A stretch of DNA of 6,911 nt, taken from the NCBI GenBank assembly GCA_017999015.1, contig JAGOBZ010000175.1, positions 1 to 6,911 of the forward strand. The letters run 5' to 3'. This DNA is from Kiritimatiellia bacterium (GTDB lineage Bacteria; Verrucomicrobiota; Kiritimatiellia; RFP12; UBA1067). The notes under the pieces were generated by a model. The model was given only the letters and a program-made list of their open reading frames with translations. It made no database searches and was not told where the DNA came from. Positions 4,573 to 6,911 of the stretch are shown here, piece after piece (the stretch's first letter is position 1; every line of letters begins with the position of its first letter). Position numbers and translations under genes: made by a program.

Positions 4573-6314
4573 CATGGCCTTTTCACCTCAAGCTCGATCA
4601 CAAACCGTCTGAAATTGGGAAGCTTCTCGCCTTCCAGTTCCGGGATGCCGGTCGGGGAGAGCACCTGGTCGTCGCTGCGCAAGTCCACGCGCACGATGTC
4701 GGGCGAGGTTTTGAGACGCTCAATCATCTCGCGGACGCTTTTCAGGCTCGGGTTCGAGGTGTAGCCCTCGGCAATAAACACAGAGGAGAGCGCATCCACC
4801 AGGTCCTTGCGCTGCGGCGGCTCTTTGTTGTCGCCGGCTGCGGGCGCTGCGGCGGCCGCCGGGCGCAGGGTGCGGAACAGCGAGAACGGGTTGCGCACCG
4901 CCGCCTGCGGCGTGTCGGCTTTGGCGGAGACATTCTGTTCTTTCGGGTTGTAGATCTTTTCGTCACAGAACAGGGTGATCCAGTCTTCGGGGTCCACGGT
5001 CTGGGCGACAAGCGTCAATACCTCACGGGCGAGCGGGCCATTGAGAGTGATCTGTGTGAGCGGCAGCGCGTTGGTCATGACATCCGCCTGACGGGCGCGC
5101 AGTTCCTGGATGCGTTTGTCGATCTGCTCGCGCCGCCGGAGCTGCTCGCGCTCCGCATCCAGCAGGGCACCGTCGCGCTTCAGCAGGTAGACGCCGGTCG
5201 CGGAGTAGAGCGCCATCGTGCCGGTCAGAAAGACGGCGGCCGCGATCCACCACGGCTTTTTCTCGCGGAACACCACCTCGTCCTTGAGGTCGCCGGGCAG
5301 CAGCGAGAGTGTCGCCTTGCCCTGTCCCATCGCGGAGATCGCGAGACCGAATGCCATGTCGTAAACGCCCGCATACGGCTTGTAACCGCCGTCGATGCCC
5401 GGCAGCTCCGAGACATGCTGGACCGGCAGGAACAATTTGGCGGCGAGATACTCCTTGAGCCCCTTGAGCTGGGCGCCGCCGCCGGTGATGATGATGCGCG
5501 CGACGGTGAATTTCAGGTCTTGGAAGGTGCTGCGGTAAACGCCCATGCAGGCGTTGAACTGCGAGACCCAGCGGTCGGCCGCGAGGCGCAGCGGCTCGTA
5601 ACAGGCGTCGCTCTCGCGCAGCCCGCAATCGACATGCTTGCGCACCTCGGCCTGCACGGCCGGCAGGCCGGTGGACTGGGCCACCGCATCGGTGAAAAGC
5701 TTGCCGCCGGCCGCGAGGGAACGCGCGAAGAGCAGCCCGTTGCTGATGCCGACCGCGACTTCGGTCTGCGTGTGGCCGATGTTCACGTAGCAGTACGGCT
5801 CTTCGTGTGTCCCGGCGAACGTCTCCATGGCGTTGAACAGAGCGACCGGCGCGGCGATCAGGTCGGACGGGCGCAGGTGGTTGCGGCGGGTCGACTGGAT
5901 AACCTCTTGGATCGAAGAGGGGCGCGCCATCGACATGATGTAGCGCCGGACGCCGGCTTCGAAAGGCGTGTCGAACGCGAAGACGTCATGCGCCATCTCG
6001 TCGCCGGCCATCTCGTTGAACTGGGCGATGTCCATGGCGGCGACCTGCTCGGGAGAGCGCGGGTCATTGTGCATGATGCGCCCGCTCTGGAAGACGGTCT
6101 GCGAGCCCGGCAGGGCGACCGCGCAGAACTGCTTCGCGAGCCCGAGTTTGTGCACCCAGGCGCCGATCAGCTTGTGCGGATCATCCTCGTCCATCGGCAG
6201 GGAGAAGGCTTCCGCGCGCGTCACGGCCGGGCGGCCGCCGCGCAGCCCCACCCAGACGGCCCGCACGGAACGGGAGCCGACATCGAAGGCTAACATCTGT
6301 TTGGTTCGGGACAT
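4572..6314 (-). CDS. pilM: PilM-PilN fusion (GspL-type platform protein)
   Basis: A 580-residue protein joining two pilus-platform parts. The N-terminal PilM-type actin-like domain (about 8-330) shows phosphate-1 FDVGSRSVRAV (10-20), phosphate-2 YVNIGHTQTEVAV (176-188) and the adenosine motif IIITGGGAQLKGL (274-286). Then comes LSLLP (336-340), resembling the INLLP motif by which separate PilN binds PilM; a membrane helix (about 355-377); a coiled coil (about 379-413); and a PilN/GspL-like periplasmic domain (about 420-580) interrupted by an Ala/Pro-rich low-complexity insert (about 465-500). T2SS GspL has the same domain order but is usually shorter, around 400 residues. It is cytoplasmic plus periplasmic, expected to contact GspE and the PilO-like protein. 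The ATG (6312-6314) directly abuts a GGTTTCN array, without a Shine-Dalgarno site. The stop overlaps another ATG as TGATG. Confidence 0.88.
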   Translation of the reverse strand: MSRTKQMLAFDVGSRSVRAVWVGLRGGRPAVTRAEAFSLPMDEDDPHKLIGAWVHKLGLAKQFCAVALPGSQTVFQSGRIMHNDPRSPEQVAAMDIAQFNEMAGDEMAHDVFAFDTPFEAGVRRYIMSMARPSSIQEVIQSTRRNHLRPSDLIAAPVALFNAMETFAGTHEEPYCYVNIGHTQTEVAVGISNGLLFARSLAAGGKLFTDAVAQSTGLPAVQAEVRKHVDCGLRESDACYEPLRLAADRWVSQFNACMGVYRSTFQDLKFTVARIIITGGGAQLKGLKEYLAAKLFLPVQHVSELPGIDGGYKPYAGVYDMAFGLAISAMGQGKATLSLLPGDLKDEVVFREKKPWWIAAAVFLTGTMALYSATGVYLLKRDGALLDAEREQLRRREQIDKRIQELRARQADVMTNALPLTQITLNGPLAREVLTLVAQTVDPEDWITLFCDEKIYNPKEQNVSAKADTPQAAVRNPFSLFRTLRPAAAAAPAAGDNKEPPQRKDLVDALSSVFIAEGYTSNPSLKSVREMIERLKTSPDIVRVDLRSDDQVLSPTGIPELEGEKLPNFRRFVIELEVKRP

Positions 6315-6342
6315 GGTTTCTGGTTTCGGGTTTCGGGTTTCT
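6315..6342. repeat. GGTTTCN heptamer array before pilMN
   Basis: Four perfectly phased units (GGTTTC with T, G, G, T as last base). It touches the pilMN start codon in the same way as the array at 4084 touches the pilO start codon. The 23 bases 6322-6344 are identical to 4098-4120. Confidence 0.9.
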
Positions 6343-6343
6343 G

Positions 6344-6378
6344 GTTGAGAGTTGAGCGTTGGGAGTTGAACGTTGAGC
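6344..6378. repeat. GTTGAGN heptamer array
   Basis: Five phased 7-bp units: GTTGAGA, GTTGAGC, GTTGGGA, GTTGAAC, GTTGAGC. It follows the GGTTTCN array after a single base and ends two bases before the secretin stop codon. The two arrays together fill the whole 66-bp gap between secretin and pilMN. Confidence 0.9.
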
Positions 6379-6380
6379 GT

Positions 6381-6911
6381 TTATTGGGGATTGGGGGCTT
6401 TCAGAATGTCGGGTACTCGCGCACCGGCCGGCACGGCAAGACCGTAGCGTTCGAAATCGTTCAAGGGGATCAGCTCTTCACCGATATCGCTGATGAGCGT
6501 TGCGGTGACGAAGATCAGGATATTGTTAATTTTCTTCTCATTCTTTTTTGTGCCAAACAGATTGCCGATGAAGGGGAGCTTTGACAGCCACGGGATGCCA
6601 CTGTCTTTGTCCTGAGCGCTCGTGTCGACGAGTCCGCCCAATACGACGGTTTCACCGCTGCGTACTACGGCCTCTGTCTCGATATATTGTCGGGAAAGAA
6701 TAGGAATTTCAATGGCAGGTTCATTTTCCACGCTATCTGCGCTGTCAAGGCTGCTCAGCCGGTATTTCTTCCACTCTTTAATGGAACTGATTTCGGGACG
6801 GAGCACCATTGTGATCGTTGAGAGATCTGCGCCGACGCTGGGTGTCGCGACGAGGGAGTATCCGGTCTCAACAATCGTGGGACGGTCATAGTCATAGGTG
6901 ACGTTGTCGCG
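6381..6911 (-). CDS. gspD: Secretin (GspD/PilQ family), C-terminal part, 5' end outside the window
   Basis: This is the outer-membrane channel of the machine. The reading frame is open through the window edge (176 residues seen), so the ATG at 6807-6809 is internal, not the start. The seen part is the secretin beta-barrel domain: VETGYSLVATPSVGADLSTITM, then IPILSRQYIETEAVVRSGETVVLGGL, DSGIPWLSKLPFIGNLFG and NNILIFVTATLIS, matching the family's conserved strands, SGETVVLGGL loop and IPxLSxxPxIGxLF signature. Where many secretins have TPRIV the last strand reads TATLIS. About 35 residues follow the barrel, without an obvious pilotin-binding motif that I can recognise. It is first of the seen genes in transcription order and 66 bp before pilMN. 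GspD and PilQ cannot be told apart without the N-domains. Confidence 0.93.
   Translation of the reverse strand, partial: RDNVTYDYDRPTIVETGYSLVATPSVGADLSTITMVLRPEISSIKEWKKYRLSSLDSADSVENEPAIEIPILSRQYIETEAVVRSGETVVLGGLVDTSAQDKDSGIPWLSKLPFIGNLFGTKKNEKKINNILIFVTATLISDIGEELIPLNDFERYGLAVPAGARVPDILKAPNPQ

Noticed and set aside
4428..6293. Plus-strand open frame of 621 codons opposite pilMN, the longest in the window
   Set aside because: Also antisense to a protein with clear PilM motifs; Arg/His/Gly-rich without domains, and its first part is read through repeats and the four-helix-bundle gene.
6807..6809. ATG taken as the start of a 142-residue protein
   Set aside because: The frame is open for 34 further codons to the window edge, and those codons encode conserved secretin sequence, so the ATG is internal.

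Overview
The window is one stretch of a single minus-strand operon for a type II secretion / type IV pilus-like envelope machine. The transcribed order, right to left, is: secretin C-terminus (GspD/PilQ), an actin-like PilM domain fused to a PilN-like part (GspL-type), a small four-helix-bundle protein, a PilO/GspM-like protein, a PilP/GspC-like protein with a Lys-Pro-Ala-rich tail, the GspE/PilB assembly ATPase, and the start of a pseudopilin. All six machine components face the same way with gaps of 66-156 bp (489 bp of interposed material between pilMN and pilO). Both end genes run off the window.

The organism is a high-GC (by eye) Gram-negative-type bacterium, shown by the outer-membrane secretin. 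The fused PilM-PilN, the Amuc_1100-like PilO protein, the rarity of Shine-Dalgarno sites and the gaps packed with short-period repeats remind me of uncultured members of the Planctomycetes-Verrucomicrobia-Chlamydiae group (Verrucomicrobiota/Kiritimatiellota). This is inference from memory, not a placement.

Expected cooperation: the ATPase at the inner face drives pseudopilin polymerisation. The PilMN, PilO and PilP-like proteins form the inner-membrane platform and periplasmic bridge. The secretin is the outer-membrane channel. Missing from the window are the GspF/PilC platform protein, the prepilin peptidase and the rest of the secretin and pseudopilin; they may lie outside it.

The unusual part is between the genes. 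Almost every gap holds tandem repeats with a period of 7 or 8 bp (families GGTTTCN, GTTGAGN, AATARGG, GAGGAAG, CGCAGAGG, CACGAAGG). In three gaps the arrays face each other as inverted arms. The best case surrounds the four-helix-bundle gene: a cassette of about 490 bp with inverted ends sits exactly at the pilMN stop codon. Removing 489 bp on paper restores a TGATG stop/start overlap between pilMN and pilO and a well-spaced Shine-Dalgarno site. The encoded protein belongs to the family found inside 23S rRNA intervening sequences, which also have complementary ends. This is the strongest candidate here for an undescribed element. Two proteins also have termini translated out of repeat DNA: the four-helix-bundle C-terminus and the pseudopilin leader.

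No gene-free stretch exceeds 300 bases. I saw no tRNA, rRNA, CRISPR array, transposase or convincing intrinsic terminator.
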